A DNA stretch of 64,000 nt from Frisingicoccus sp009929615 (GCA_028692275.1 JAQUXR010000012.1:1-64000), one strand, 5' to 3'. Positions 51,217-60,287 are shown, counted from the stretch's first letter. Numbers and translations are program-made. The notes: a model not told the origin generated them from the letters alone.

Positions 51217-51439
51217 TTTTCGTGAAACTGGAAAACTGTGCAGAAATACTGATAAATTCGGCATTTTTAAAGGCTCTTCCTTATAAAAAGCTAAAAAAAG
51301 TGTAAAATCATAAGGTGATAACAAGGATAATAAATTAACAAACAGCACTTAAAGAGTTTACCAATAGTTTGCGTACAAATAAAATTCAACATAATAAATG
51401 AAATGAAATTGTACAATATGCCGAAAACGGAAATGGGGG

Positions 51440-51468
51440 TTTACAGTTTTTGTGAAATATGTCATAAT
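51440..51468 (+). promoter_or_regulatory. Promoter of thlA
   Basis: TTTACA (51440-51445), 17-base spacer, CATAAT (51463-51468). The mRNA leader would be about 135 bases. Confidence 0.5.
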
Positions 51469-51486
51469 AAAATACATAGAGAGCTT

Positions 51487-51504
51487 GGGTTAAAATATTA
51501 ACAC
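51487..51504 (+). promoter_or_regulatory. Rex-like operator upstream of thlA
   Basis: The core GTTAA-AATA-TTAAC (51489-51502) is a perfect inverted repeat matching TTGTTAANNNNTTAACAA except at the outer bases. Its position just after the likely transcription start would allow Rex to block transcription when NADH is low. Confidence 0.65.
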
Positions 51505-51612
51505 AAAAAGTTATCATTCGATGACAAAAAGTTATTAACCGCCGTTATTCGGATATTTTAGAAGCGGCAGTAACACGAAAAAATTCATGTGATTAAAAAG
51601 GAGAAGGACGTT

Positions 51613-52791
51613 ATGAAAGAAGTAGTAATCGTAAGTGCATGTAGAACACCAATTGGATCATTTGGAGGTGCATTAAAATCTGTATCTGCAGCAGATTTAG
51701 GTGCTATCACAGTTAAAGAAGCTATCAAAAGAGCTGGCATTGCTCCGGAATCTGTTGAAGAAGTTGTATACGGTAATGTATTACAGGCTGGTCTTGGACA
51801 GAACGTAGCACGTCAGGTATCTATTAAAGCAGGTCTTCCTGTAGAAACAACAGCAGTAACTATTAATATTGTTTGTGGTTCCGGTCTTAAGACTGTTGCT
51901 ATGGCAGCTCAGGCTATTAAAGCTGGAGACGCTGATATTATTGTAGCTGGTGGTTCAGAGAATATGAGTTTAGCACCTTACGTTTTGCCGGCAGCAAGAT
52001 GGGGAGCAAGAATGAATAATTCCACAATGGTTGACTCCATGGTTAATGATGGTCTGTGGGATGCTTTCAATCAGTACCATATGGGTATTACCGCTGAAAA
52101 CGTTGCAGCTCAGTGGGGAATTACAAGAGAAGAACAGGATGCTTTCGCTGTACGCAGCCAGAATTTAGCTGAAGCAGCAATCAAAGGCGGAAAATTTAAA
52201 GAAGAAATCGTACCGGTTGAAATCCCTCAGAGAAAAGGTGATCCAGTCGTTTTTGATACAGATGAATATCCAAAATTTGGTTCAACTATCGAAAAGATGG
52301 CAAAATTAAAACCAGCTTTCAAGAAAGATGGTACAGTAACAGCAGCAAATGCTTCCGGTATTAATGATGGTGCAGCTGCATTGGTTGTTATGTCTAAAGA
52401 TAAAGCACAGGAATTAGGATTAAGCTGGTTATGTGAAATCGTTTCTTATGCTACAGGCGGTGTAGATCCAAGTATCATGGGTGTTGGACCAGTAGCTTCC
52501 TGTACAAAAGCTTTGAAAAAAGCAGATATGACAGTAGCAGAACTTGATTTAATTGAAGCAAATGAAGCTTTTGCAGCTCAGTCTATTGCAGTTGCAAGAG
52601 ATTTGAAATTTGACATGGACAAAGTCAACGTTAATGGTGGAGCTATTGCATTAGGACATCCAATCGGAGATTCCGGTGCAAGAATTCTTGTAACTTTGAT
52701 TTATGAAATGATGAAGAGAGACTCTAAAACAGGTATGGCTACATTATGTATCGGTGGTGGACAGGGTCAGACCATGATTATCAAGAGATAA
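51613..52791 (+). CDS. thlA: Acetyl-CoA acetyltransferase (thiolase)
   Basis: This 392-residue biosynthetic thiolase condenses two acetyl-CoA to acetoacetyl-CoA, the entry to butyrate formation. The active-site cysteine is C88 (NIVCGSGLKT), with the general-base histidine in ALGHPIGDSGARI (about 348) and the second cysteine in TLCIGGGQG (about 379). The start MKEVVIVSACRTPIGSFGGAL is diagnostic. The start at 51613 follows AAGGAGAAGG. Codon use is strongly biased, suggesting high expression. The rest of a butyrate operon (hbd, crt, bcd, etf) is not adjacent. A terminator follows. Confidence 0.97.
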   Translation: MKEVVIVSACRTPIGSFGGALKSVSAADLGAITVKEAIKRAGIAPESVEEVVYGNVLQAGLGQNVARQVSIKAGLPVETTAVTINIVCGSGLKTVAMAAQAIKAGDADIIVAGGSENMSLAPYVLPAARWGARMNNSTMVDSMVNDGLWDAFNQYHMGITAENVAAQWGITREEQDAFAVRSQNLAEAAIKGGKFKEEIVPVEIPQRKGDPVVFDTDEYPKFGSTIEKMAKLKPAFKKDGTVTAANASGINDGAAALVVMSKDKAQELGLSWLCEIVSYATGGVDPSIMGVGPVASCTKALKKADMTVAELDLIEANEAFAAQSIAVARDLKFDMDKVNVNGGAIALGHPIGDSGARILVTLIYEMMKRDSKTGMATLCIGGGQGQTMIIKR

Positions 52792-52827
52792 TTCTCCGAT
52801 ATTCACAATTTGATAATAAAAAATGAT

Positions 52828-52882
52828 GAAACCTGCGGTATTCTGTGAAAAAAGACAGAGTACCCCAGGTTTTCTTTTTTTG
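52828..52882 (+). terminator. Terminator after thlA
   Basis: AACCTGCGGTATTCTGT (52830-52846) pairs with ACAGAGTACCCCAGGTT (52855-52871) with minor mismatches, followed by a long T-run. Confidence 0.85.
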
Positions 52883-52928
52883 AAATTTGTGATATGATGT
52901 ATTTTAAATACATTAACGAGGAGTTAAT

Positions 52929-54179
52929 ATGAAGAAGTGTATAATCATAGGTGGCGGAGCAGCAGGAATGTTCGCAGCTGTCATAGCGGCTTCCGATGGA
53001 ATGGATGTTTCCATCTGGGAGAAGAATGAAAAACTTGGAAAGAAATTATTTATAACTGGAAAAGGCCGGTGTAACCTGACAAATAACTGTGAAACAGAGA
53101 TACTGTTCAGGAATGTTATGACGAATAGCAAGTTCCTTTACAGTGCCTTTTATCAGTTTAACAGCCAGGATACGATGGCTTTTTTTGAGTCTGAAGGACT
53201 GACCCTGAAAACAGAACGTGGCAACAGGGTTTTTCCGGCATCGGACAAGTCTTCAGATGTTATCCGGGTATTGGAACATAAATTAAAGCAGCTTGGTGTG
53301 GATATTGAATTAAATCGCGGGGTCGACAGTCTTGTTATTGAGGATGGTATCTGTAAAGGTGTGAAAGATACGAAAGGAAATACGGAATATGCAGACTGTG
53401 TTCTTGTTGCAACAGGAGGACGTTCCTATTCATCAACAGGTTCGACAGGAGACGGATACCGTTTTGCAGAGGCATGTGGTCACGTTATTATACCGCCCAG
53501 ACCGTCTCTTATCCCTATGGAGACAGAGGAAGATTGGTGCCGGGAGTTAATGGGCCTCTCTTTAAAGAATGTCTCTGTCGTATTAAAACAGGGGAAGAAG
53601 AAACTGTATGAGGACTTTGGAGAGATGCTCTTTACCCATTTTGGAGTGAGTGGTCCTCTTATTTTAAGCGGCAGCGCCTACTGTGGAAAGCTTAAGGATT
53701 TCAAAAACCTGATTCTTACCATTGATTTGAAGCCGGCTTTATCGGCAGAACAGATAGACCATCGTCTTTTGAGGATTTTTGAAGATAATATGAATAAGCA
53801 GTTTAGAAACAGCCTGTCTGGCCTTTTGCCGAATAAGCTTATTCCTGTGATTATTCAGTTATCCGGGATCGACCCTTATAAACAGGTGAATCTTGTATCT
53901 AAAGAGGAACGGATAAAGCTGGGATGGCTGCTTAAACATTTAGATATACATATACGGGGACTCAGAAATATTGAGGAAGCTATTATTACGGGTGGTGGTA
54001 TACGTGTTAAAGATGTGAACCCATCGACGTTGGAGTCCAAGTGTGTTAAGAATCTCTATTTTGCAGGTGAAGTATTGGATGTAGATGCTTTGACCGGTGG
54101 ATTTAATTTACAGATTGCCTGGTCAACGGCCTGGCTTGCGGCTAAGAATATGTTGGAGGTTGTGGAAGATGAGTTTTAA
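52929..54179 (+). CDS. NAD(P)/FAD-dependent oxidoreductase, HI0933 family
   Basis: This 416-residue flavoprotein begins with the FAD-binding dinucleotide motif IIGGGAAGMFAAV (about 5-17) followed by the HI0933 signature EKNEKLGKKLFITGKGRCNLTN. It has VATGGRSYSSTGSTGDGY in the middle and ends with the FAD loop LYFAGEVLDVDALTGGFNLQIAWSTAWLA. The family (BaiN-like or YhiN-like) has poorly defined substrates, although BaiN was proposed to act on bile acids. It precedes cmk, a frequent order in clostridia, and its stop codon lies within cmk. GAGGAG precedes the start. Confidence 0.92.
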   Translation: MKKCIIIGGGAAGMFAAVIAASDGMDVSIWEKNEKLGKKLFITGKGRCNLTNNCETEILFRNVMTNSKFLYSAFYQFNSQDTMAFFESEGLTLKTERGNRVFPASDKSSDVIRVLEHKLKQLGVDIELNRGVDSLVIEDGICKGVKDTKGNTEYADCVLVATGGRSYSSTGSTGDGYRFAEACGHVIIPPRPSLIPMETEEDWCRELMGLSLKNVSVVLKQGKKKLYEDFGEMLFTHFGVSGPLILSGSAYCGKLKDFKNLILTIDLKPALSAEQIDHRLLRIFEDNMNKQFRNSLSGLLPNKLIPVIIQLSGIDPYKQVNLVSKEERIKLGWLLKHLDIHIRGLRNIEEAIITGGGIRVKDVNPSTLESKCVKNLYFAGEVLDVDALTGGFNLQIAWSTAWLAAKNMLEVVEDEF

Positions 54180-54846
54180 TATTGCCATTGATGGACCGGC
54201 GGGAGCTGGAAAGAGTACAATTGCGAAGTCAATTGCAAGAAGTCTGGGATTTGTATATGTGGATACGGGGGCTATGTATCGGGCAATTGCCCTATATTTG
54301 ATTCGCCAGAATGTTCAGGCAGACCAGACGGATGTCATCGAGGAACTTTTAGAAGATATTAGTATTCGAATCATCTATTCAGATGGGGAACAGCAGATTA
54401 TATTAAATGGAGAGAATGTGACAGGACAGCTTCGTCAGGAGGCTGTTGGAAATATGGCATCAAAAAGTGCGGCGAATCCAAAAGTCCGGGAAAAACTTCT
54501 TCAGCTTCAACGGGATTTGGCCAAAGAGAATGACGTTGTTATGGACGGCAGAGATATCGGAACCTTCGTACTCCCGAATGCAGACGTAAAGATTTATCTA
54601 ACGGCCAGCGTAGAAGAGCGTGCCAAACGACGGTTTGCTGAACTTAAAGAAAAGGGCATGGAAGCCGATTTGGTAAAGATTGCAGAAGATATTCGGACAA
54701 GAGATGCCCAGGATATGAACAGGACCATAGCACCGCTTAAACAGGCGGAAGATGCAGTTCTTATCGACAGCTCAAGACTGACTATTCCTGAGGTGCGGGA
54801 CCGCATTGTAGATGCTTTTCAGAAATCATTAAAGTTTAAGGGATAG
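54169..54846 (+). CDS. cmk: Cytidylate kinase
   Basis: This 225-residue kinase phosphorylates CMP and dCMP. The P-loop is IDGPAGAGKSTIAKSIA (about 7-23), then FVYVDTGAMYRAIAL, the CMP-binding VVMDGRDIGTFVLPNADVKIYLTAS and the lid region RAKRRFAEL with RDAQDMNRTIAPLKQAEDAVLIDSS. Length and motifs are standard. The start ATG at 54169 overlaps the end of the flavoprotein gene, with GGAGG ten bases upstream. The ispH-S1 fusion follows after nine bases, the classical cmk-ispH/rpsA cluster. Confidence 0.97.
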   Translation: MSFNIAIDGPAGAGKSTIAKSIARSLGFVYVDTGAMYRAIALYLIRQNVQADQTDVIEELLEDISIRIIYSDGEQQIILNGENVTGQLRQEAVGNMASKSAANPKVREKLLQLQRDLAKENDVVMDGRDIGTFVLPNADVKIYLTASVEERAKRRFAELKEKGMEADLVKIAEDIRTRDAQDMNRTIAPLKQAEDAVLIDSSRLTIPEVRDRIVDAFQKSLKFKG

Positions 54847-54855
54847 GAGTATTCT

Positions 54856-56775
54856 ATGGAAGTCATACTGGCAAAGAGTGCTGGATTCTGCCCGGGTGTA
54901 CAACGGGCGGTCAATATGGTTTATGATGAAACAAAAAAAGAAGACAGCGGGCATGTTTACACATACGGACCAATTATTCATAATGATGAAGTGGTGAAAG
55001 ATTTAGAGTCCAGGGGTGTCCGGGTCATTGATTCGGCGGAGGAACTTCGTGGACGTCCAAAAGGTACGGTGATTATACGTTCCCATGGTGTTGCCCGTTC
55101 TGTTTATGAAGCTATACAGGCAGAAGGATTTAGGATTGTAGATGCAACATGTCCTTTTGTTAAGCGTATTCATAATATTGTTGAGGAACAGGGAAAGGAA
55201 GGCCGGGATATCATTATTATCGGCAATTCAACCCATCCGGAAGTCCAGGGAATTCAAGGCTGGTGTTTGACGCCGTCCGTGGTTATTGAGAATGTTGACG
55301 AAGCTGTGAGATTTTCGCCAATTAACGCAGAAAAATTGTGCATTATATCACAAACGACATTTAATTACAATAAATTTAAAGAATTGGTTGAAATTATTTC
55401 AAAAAAGGGTTATGATATAAACTGTGTAAACTCGATTTGTAATGCTACTGCTATTCGGCAGCAGGAAGTAAAGGATATTGCTTCCAAAGTTGACACCATG
55501 ATTGTGATTGGTGACAAGAACAGTTCGAATACCCAGAAGCTATACGAAATCAGTAAAAAAGAATGCAGAAATACTTACTATATACAGACACTTGTTGATT
55601 TGGATTTAACTGCTTTTAAATCTATAAGGAATGTAGGTATTACAGCCGGGGCTTCAACCCCAAATAATATTATCGAGGAGGTTCATACTGCTATGTCAGA
55701 GTTGAGTTTTGAACAATTATTGGAAGCGTCTTTAAAGACAATTAGAAATGGGGAGGTCGTAGAGGGTACTGTTATCGACGTTAAAGAGGATGAAATTATC
55801 CTTAATATAGGTTATAAAGCAGACGGAATTATCACACGTAACGAATATTCAAATACGCCAAACCTGGATTTGACTACTGTAGTCAAAGAAGGAGAAACAA
55901 TGCAGGCTAAAGTTCTTAAAGTAAACGATGGTGAAGGCCAGGTTTTATTAACTTATAAGAGACTGCTTGCAGAAAAAGGAAACAAGAAACTGGAAGAAGC
56001 ATATAATAACAAAGAAGTGCTTACAGCTAAAGTTGCTAACGTACTTGATGGTGGTTTAAGCGTTGTTGTTGAAGAAGCCAGAGTATTTATTCCAGCAAGC
56101 CTTGTATCCGACAGCTATGAAAAGAATCTTGGAAAATACGATGGTGAAGAAATCAGCTTCGTTATTACCGAGTTCAACCCAAGAAAACGCCGTATTATCG
56201 GTGATAGAAAACAGCTTCTTTTAGCTGAAAGAGCTGAGAAACAGAAAGAATTATTTGCACGTATTAATGTTGGTGATGTTGTTGACGGTAAAGTTAAGAA
56301 CGTTACAGACTTTGGTGCATTTATTGACTTAGGTGGCGCTGACGGACTTCTTCATATTTCTGAGATGTCCTGGGGACGTGTTGAGAATCCTAAGAAGTTA
56401 TTAAAAGTCGGTGATGATATCACTGTATTAATTAAGGATATCCAGGGAGAAAAGATTGCCCTCAGCCTTAAATTTGCAGATCAGAACCCATGGCTTACAG
56501 CTTCTGAAAAATATGCTGTAGGTAATATCATCGAAGGAAGAGTTGCCAGAATGACAGATTTTGGTGCATTCGTAGAACTTGAACCAGGCGTAGATGCTTT
56601 GCTTCACGTTTCTCAGATTTCCAAAGATCATGTTGAAAAACCTTCAGATGTTTTACAGGTTGGTGAAATCATTACAGCTAAGGTTGTTGACTTCAATGAA
56701 GAAGACAGAAAAATCAGCCTGAGCATTAAAGCAATGGAAGCTCCAGCTAGAGAAGACGATATGATAGAAGAGTAA
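54856..56775 (+). CDS. ispH: Bifunctional HMBPP reductase IspH / S1 RNA-binding protein
   Basis: This 639-residue fusion has an N-terminal IspH domain (about 1-285) that makes isopentenyl and dimethylallyl diphosphate, the last MEP-pathway step. Its [4Fe-4S] cysteines are C12 (FCPGVQRAV), C99 (ATCPFV) and C195 (SICNAT). The C-terminal half has four S1 RNA-binding domains (about 300-370, 385-455, 470-540, 555-625), the last two with the typical TDFGAFVELEPGVDALLHVSQIS pattern. It ends in an acidic tail. Such fusions are known in clostridia and stand for ribosomal protein S1. A terminator follows. Confidence 0.96.
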   Translation: MEVILAKSAGFCPGVQRAVNMVYDETKKEDSGHVYTYGPIIHNDEVVKDLESRGVRVIDSAEELRGRPKGTVIIRSHGVARSVYEAIQAEGFRIVDATCPFVKRIHNIVEEQGKEGRDIIIIGNSTHPEVQGIQGWCLTPSVVIENVDEAVRFSPINAEKLCIISQTTFNYNKFKELVEIISKKGYDINCVNSICNATAIRQQEVKDIASKVDTMIVIGDKNSSNTQKLYEISKKECRNTYYIQTLVDLDLTAFKSIRNVGITAGASTPNNIIEEVHTAMSELSFEQLLEASLKTIRNGEVVEGTVIDVKEDEIILNIGYKADGIITRNEYSNTPNLDLTTVVKEGETMQAKVLKVNDGEGQVLLTYKRLLAEKGNKKLEEAYNNKEVLTAKVANVLDGGLSVVVEEARVFIPASLVSDSYEKNLGKYDGEEISFVITEFNPRKRRIIGDRKQLLLAERAEKQKELFARINVGDVVDGKVKNVTDFGAFIDLGGADGLLHISEMSWGRVENPKKLLKVGDDITVLIKDIQGEKIALSLKFADQNPWLTASEKYAVGNIIEGRVARMTDFGAFVELEPGVDALLHVSQISKDHVEKPSDVLQVGEIITAKVVDFNEEDRKISLSIKAMEAPAREDDMIEE

Positions 56776-56789
56776 TCTTATGGACATAT

Positions 56790-56830
56790 GGATGCAGGAA
56801 TATACAGATGTATGTTCCTGCATTTTTTTC
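56790..56830 (+). terminator. Terminator after ispH-S1
   Basis: ATGCAGGAA (56792-56800) pairs with TTCCTGCAT (56815-56823) with further pairs in the loop, followed by a T-run. Confidence 0.85.
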
Positions 56831-56868
56831 TATTTGTTCTACTATATAAATAAGAGGAGGTATTAATT

Positions 56869-57645
56869 ATGGATACCTTTAAGCTATTAAAACTGAAGTA
56901 TTATTTTATTCACCTGATTTTAGGAACAGGCTCCATTCTTTTTGGCGGCGGAATTTTGCAGGCAATCATCGTGGAGATGATTAATGAATATGACAGCGGT
57001 TCCAGAGTGGCATATGTTTGCGGGATTGTCGCATGTGGGGCCCTCATTCTCTATGGTGTTTTTGAAATTTTCCAGGCTTTTCATTATGAAAAACGTATTT
57101 TAAAGCCCTTGAGTAAAGATGAGAGAAAACAGTTTATAGATGAACTCACAGATGATGTGGAAATGTCTATTCCGAGCCAGGCCGTAATGACAAAACATTA
57201 CCTGCTTCTTCCTATAAGAAATAGTTCTTTTGTTCGAATTTTTCCTAAGGATTATATTCTTGCCTGTTTTCAGGCAGATATCCATAAAGAAAAAACAGCG
57301 ACCGTTGTGCAGATGATTATTTATGATATGGATTTTAAAGCAGTTCACGTAGATATCAGAGGTGCGGGAAGTTCGGCCATGGCCGGAGAACTTTATGAAA
57401 AAATCTGCGAGAGTATACCTTGGATTTTTCATGAAGATTATGACAGCTTCCTGGCACAAAGCCGAAAAAGCGGTTATCGCAGGAAACTGGTAAAACAGAT
57501 GGAAGATGCCAAAATGCGTTTTGAAACAGGTTACAGCGGAGACTCAGAAGGTGAAGAAGAAATTCAAGCTATGTCTGAAGATGCAAAGGAACGTCTGAAT
57601 TCAGATTCTTTACGGCAACGGTTTTTCTCTAAAAAAGCCAAATAA
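56869..57645 (+). CDS. Membrane protein of unknown function, 258 residues
   Basis: I do not recognise this family. Two membrane segments lie near the N-terminus (about 12-36 and 47-70), followed by a cytoplasmic domain of about 150 residues with strand-rich character (HYLLLPIRNSSFVRIFPKDYILACFQAD; TVVQMIIYDMDFKAVHVDIRGAG) and a charged helical C-terminus. GAGGAGG lies eight bases before the start. The last 36 bases overlap the 3' end of the opposite-strand exonuclease gene. A soluble domain of this shape could be a membrane-bound signalling or PH-like domain, but that is a guess. Confidence 0.75.
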   Translation: MDTFKLLKLKYYFIHLILGTGSILFGGGILQAIIVEMINEYDSGSRVAYVCGIVACGALILYGVFEIFQAFHYEKRILKPLSKDERKQFIDELTDDVEMSIPSQAVMTKHYLLLPIRNSSFVRIFPKDYILACFQADIHKEKTATVVQMIIYDMDFKAVHVDIRGAGSSAMAGELYEKICESIPWIFHEDYDSFLAQSRKSGYRRKLVKQMEDAKMRFETGYSGDSEGEEEIQAMSEDAKERLNSDSLRQRFFSKKAK

Positions 57646-58653
57646 ACAAAAAATCATTTTTATATACTCCCGTTGACGGTTGGTGTCTTTAATAAAAGTC
57701 TCGTCTAAAGAAAACCAGTTATAGCAGTTTTCACGACGGGCCTTTTCCCAGTGGCTTCGGTCGATATAGGACATCATGGATTTATGAACAGCATAATCTT
57801 CGGCGGGAAGATATATATAATTTTTAAAATCGGCATAATAATAGCGCAGTCCCTGTGGGTAAAGAGGTATTTGCAGATGGATAATATCCGGAGAAATATC
57901 CAGATGGAATCCTAAAGCTTCCCAGTTCAGAGGGGCAGGAAGGCAGACCGCTGGTTTTAACGTCAGAGTCAGATGTGTTTCTTCAATGACTGGAGGCACA
58001 GGAAAAGTATAGGCACCATTGAAAAATCGAAAATAATTGCATATTGGAAGAATCTTGACTAATGAGATTAAGTCTCCCTGATTATGCACAAATAAAAGGT
58101 TCAGAGTTTCTGAATCTTTTGTTTTTATATAATCGTGATAGGCTTTGATAAGATGACGGCCCGAAGGGGCTTTGGGAGGTTTGAAACCAAGCCATTGTGC
58201 CATTGTCTTTAACTTCATATCAGGTACAGGCCATAGCAGTTTATAGGGTGAAAAACATCGGTATAAATCCAGAGGACTGGCGGCAAAGTTCAGTGATTTT
58301 AAAGGATTTTCCAAACCGCATTGAAGATATCTTGTATGGAGAAAAGGCAAGTCAAAGGTTTGTCCGTTGTAGGTGATGAGCCGTAAATCAGGAGAATGCT
58401 GCATCCGTTTTTTTAAAAACGCAGAAAAAGCAGAGAGAATGTCTCTTTCACCGAAAAGCTCCAGGGAGTCGGAAAGCCACTGGATGATGTGAAGTTGTTC
58501 TCCGTCAAACCAGCTACAGCCAATCATGAAAAGGGCGGACATATCCGGTGACAAACCAGTCGTTTCAATATCGAGAAAAAGGATGTCCCCAACAATATTC
58601 TTTTCTGAACAGGATGGCAGCTGATACTGGAAATCCAAGGTAGATGTTTGCAT
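57610..58653 (-). CDS. YprB-like ribonuclease H-like 3'-5' exonuclease
   Basis: This 347-residue protein has a DEDD exonuclease domain in its N-terminal half: motif I LFLDIETTGLSPD (D28, E30), motif II TYNGQTFDLPFL (about 95-106) and motif III HNQGDLISL (about 200). The C-terminal region, with many aromatic residues, is found in YprB-type proteins next to or away from a RecQ-like helicase. It acts on DNA or RNA 3' ends; the precise role is unknown. Its stop region overlaps the end of the preceding plus-strand gene by 36 bases. Confidence 0.87.
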   Translation of the reverse strand: MQTSTLDFQYQLPSCSEKNIVGDILFLDIETTGLSPDMSALFMIGCSWFDGEQLHIIQWLSDSLELFGERDILSAFSAFLKKRMQHSPDLRLITYNGQTFDLPFLHTRYLQCGLENPLKSLNFAASPLDLYRCFSPYKLLWPVPDMKLKTMAQWLGFKPPKAPSGRHLIKAYHDYIKTKDSETLNLLFVHNQGDLISLVKILPICNYFRFFNGAYTFPVPPVIEETHLTLTLKPAVCLPAPLNWEALGFHLDISPDIIHLQIPLYPQGLRYYYADFKNYIYLPAEDYAVHKSMMSYIDRSHWEKARRENCYNWFSLDETFIKDTNRQREYIKMIFCLFGFFREKPLP

Positions 58654-58720
58654 TCTAGTTCTCCTTACTTTTTAAATATGTTTTTATTATAGCACAGGGT
58701 CAAAAAAAGAGACTGCTAAA

Positions 58721-58749
58721 TTGATTTTTTATATAAAATCGTGTATAGT
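58721..58749 (+). promoter_or_regulatory. Promoter of the PF06541 gene and ruvAB
   Basis: TTGATT (58721-58726), 17-base spacer, TATAGT (58744-58749). Confidence 0.6.
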
Positions 58750-58777
58750 TAAATAAAAATCGTGGAGGATAACTCAT

Positions 58778-59665
58778 TTGAATTTTAGTACAGATTTCTA
58801 TCATATATTATGGTTTTTTATTATTTACTGTTTTTTAGGCTGGGTATGGGAGAGTTCTTTTTGCTCCATCAAAGCTAAGAAACTGATTAACAGAGGATTT
58901 CTTATTGGACCTTATATTCCGATATATGGATGCGGTGCCCTGGTTGTCTATCTGACCTTGTATCCTTTGAGAGACCAGCTCCTGCTTGTTTATATCGGCG
59001 GGGTTATTTTTCCGACGATTCTGGAGTTTGTGACATCCTGGGTCATGGAAAAGGTTTTTGCGGCTACATGGTGGGATTATAGTAATGAGAAGTTTAATAT
59101 TCAGGGCAGAATATGCCTGAAGGTTTCCCTTTTCTGGGGATTTTTTTCAGTTGCCATGGTGGAAATATTCCATCCGCTGGTTTTGATGCTTATTGATAAG
59201 ATACCACGTCATACAGGCGAAATTGCCGGTGGCATTTTTGTTGTTGTCTTTTCGGCAGATTTTGCACATACAGTTGTTGCAACTCTCGATATCAAGAAGA
59301 CCCTTGCAAAGATGGAGAATGTCCGTGCTGATATTCTTCAATTCCTGGAAGTACATAACCTTGGTGCAGAGTATAAAGAACTTTCACCATCGCGTATGCT
59401 CAACTACTTGAAAGAACAGTGGGAAGAACGGAAGGAATATCTTGAAAATATTCCGGTTGCGGGAACGATTAGTGAATATAAGGAAGAACTGGAAGAAAAA
59501 TTATCAGCTCTTGTTAAACGTTACGAAGGCAATAAACCAAAAAGACGCAGAGCCAGAGTGCTTCAGCGTCATGTAAAAGCTTATCCAAAACTGAAATCAA
59601 CAAAGTACTCTGTTTCTTTGGATGAAATGAAAAAACGTTTGGAAAAGCTGAGAAAGGAAAAATAA
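58778..59665 (+). CDS. Putative ABC-transporter-type membrane protein (PF06541 family)
   Basis: This 295-residue protein has about five to six membrane segments in the first 185 residues and a charged helical cytoplasmic tail. The opening FIIYCFLGWVWESSFCSIKAKKLINRGFLIGPYIPIYGCGAL is the PF06541 (CmpB-like, 'putative ABC transporter permease') signature. No ATP-binding partner is nearby, and function is unproven. The start is TTG at 58778 with GGAGG upstream. It leads a unit with ruvA and ruvB, which is common in Lachnospiraceae; the link to recombination is not understood. Confidence 0.85.
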   Translation: MNFSTDFYHILWFFIIYCFLGWVWESSFCSIKAKKLINRGFLIGPYIPIYGCGALVVYLTLYPLRDQLLLVYIGGVIFPTILEFVTSWVMEKVFAATWWDYSNEKFNIQGRICLKVSLFWGFFSVAMVEIFHPLVLMLIDKIPRHTGEIAGGIFVVVFSADFAHTVVATLDIKKTLAKMENVRADILQFLEVHNLGAEYKELSPSRMLNYLKEQWEERKEYLENIPVAGTISEYKEELEEKLSALVKRYEGNKPKRRRARVLQRHVKAYPKLKSTKYSVSLDEMKKRLEKLRKEK

Positions 59666-59666
59666 T

Positions 59667-60275
59667 ATGATCTCATTTATTCGAGGAAGTCTTGCAGAGA
59701 TAGGATTGGATTATATTGTTCTGGATAATCAGGGCGTAGGTTATTTGATATATACACCGGCATCAGTTATTGAAGAATTACCGATGATTGGAGAAAAAGT
59801 TCAGATACATACTTATATGTATGTCCGGGAAGACCAGCTTTCCCTTTATGGATTTTTGACAAGAGATGATTTGCAGATATTCAAACTGCTTATTGGTGTC
59901 AGTGGCATTGGGCCGAAAGGAGCACTTGGCATTCTTTCTACAATTTCGCCAAATCAGCTGCGTCTTGCGGTATTGTCAGGCGATTCTAAAACGATAGGAA
60001 AAGCACCGGGGATAGGACCAAAAACGGCACAAAAATTAATTATTGAGTTAAAAGATAAATTAAAATTAGAGGATATCTATGAAGATGACCTTGGAGAATC
60101 TACAGGAAATGGAGATTTGAGCAGTGGTGCCGGGAAAGAGGCTATGCTTGCCCTTGTATCGTTGGGGTATTCGGAAACGGAAGCCTTTAAGGCTTTAAAA
60201 AGGGTGGAAGTTACACCGGATATGGACAGTGAAACACTATTGAAACTGGCACTGAAACAAATGCTTACCTTGTAA
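59667..60275 (+). CDS. ruvA: Holliday junction branch migration protein RuvA
   Basis: This 202-residue protein binds four-way DNA junctions and loads RuvB. Domain I is the OB fold (MISFIRGSLAEIGLDYIVLDNQGVGYLIYTP), domain II has two helix-hairpin-helix motifs (LIGVSGIGPKGALGIL and APGIGPKTAQKLIIEL) and domain III (about 150-202) is the flexible three-helix RuvB-binding domain. The gene starts one base after the preceding stop codon and ruvB follows after 12 bases. Confidence 0.97.
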   Translation: MISFIRGSLAEIGLDYIVLDNQGVGYLIYTPASVIEELPMIGEKVQIHTYMYVREDQLSLYGFLTRDDLQIFKLLIGVSGIGPKGALGILSTISPNQLRLAVLSGDSKTIGKAPGIGPKTAQKLIIELKDKLKLEDIYEDDLGESTGNGDLSSGAGKEAMLALVSLGYSETEAFKALKRVEVTPDMDSETLLKLALKQMLTL

Positions 60276-60287
60276 AGGCGTTAAATA

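Larger units (their letters stand above)
51081..51612. promoter_or_regulatory. 532-base divergent control region between nrdD and thlA
   Basis: No gene is present. It holds the nrdD promoter (minus strand) with NrdR-like boxes at 51169-51216, a thlA promoter at 51440-51468, a Rex-like palindrome at 51487-51504, and a 12-base direct repeat at 51503-51514 and 51524-51535. The stretch 51220-51435 has no feature I can name. Confidence 0.7.

Noticed and set aside
51220..51435. Non-coding RNA in the nrdD-thlA interval
   Set aside because: No convincing promoter-plus-terminator pair or stable long structure could be read there.
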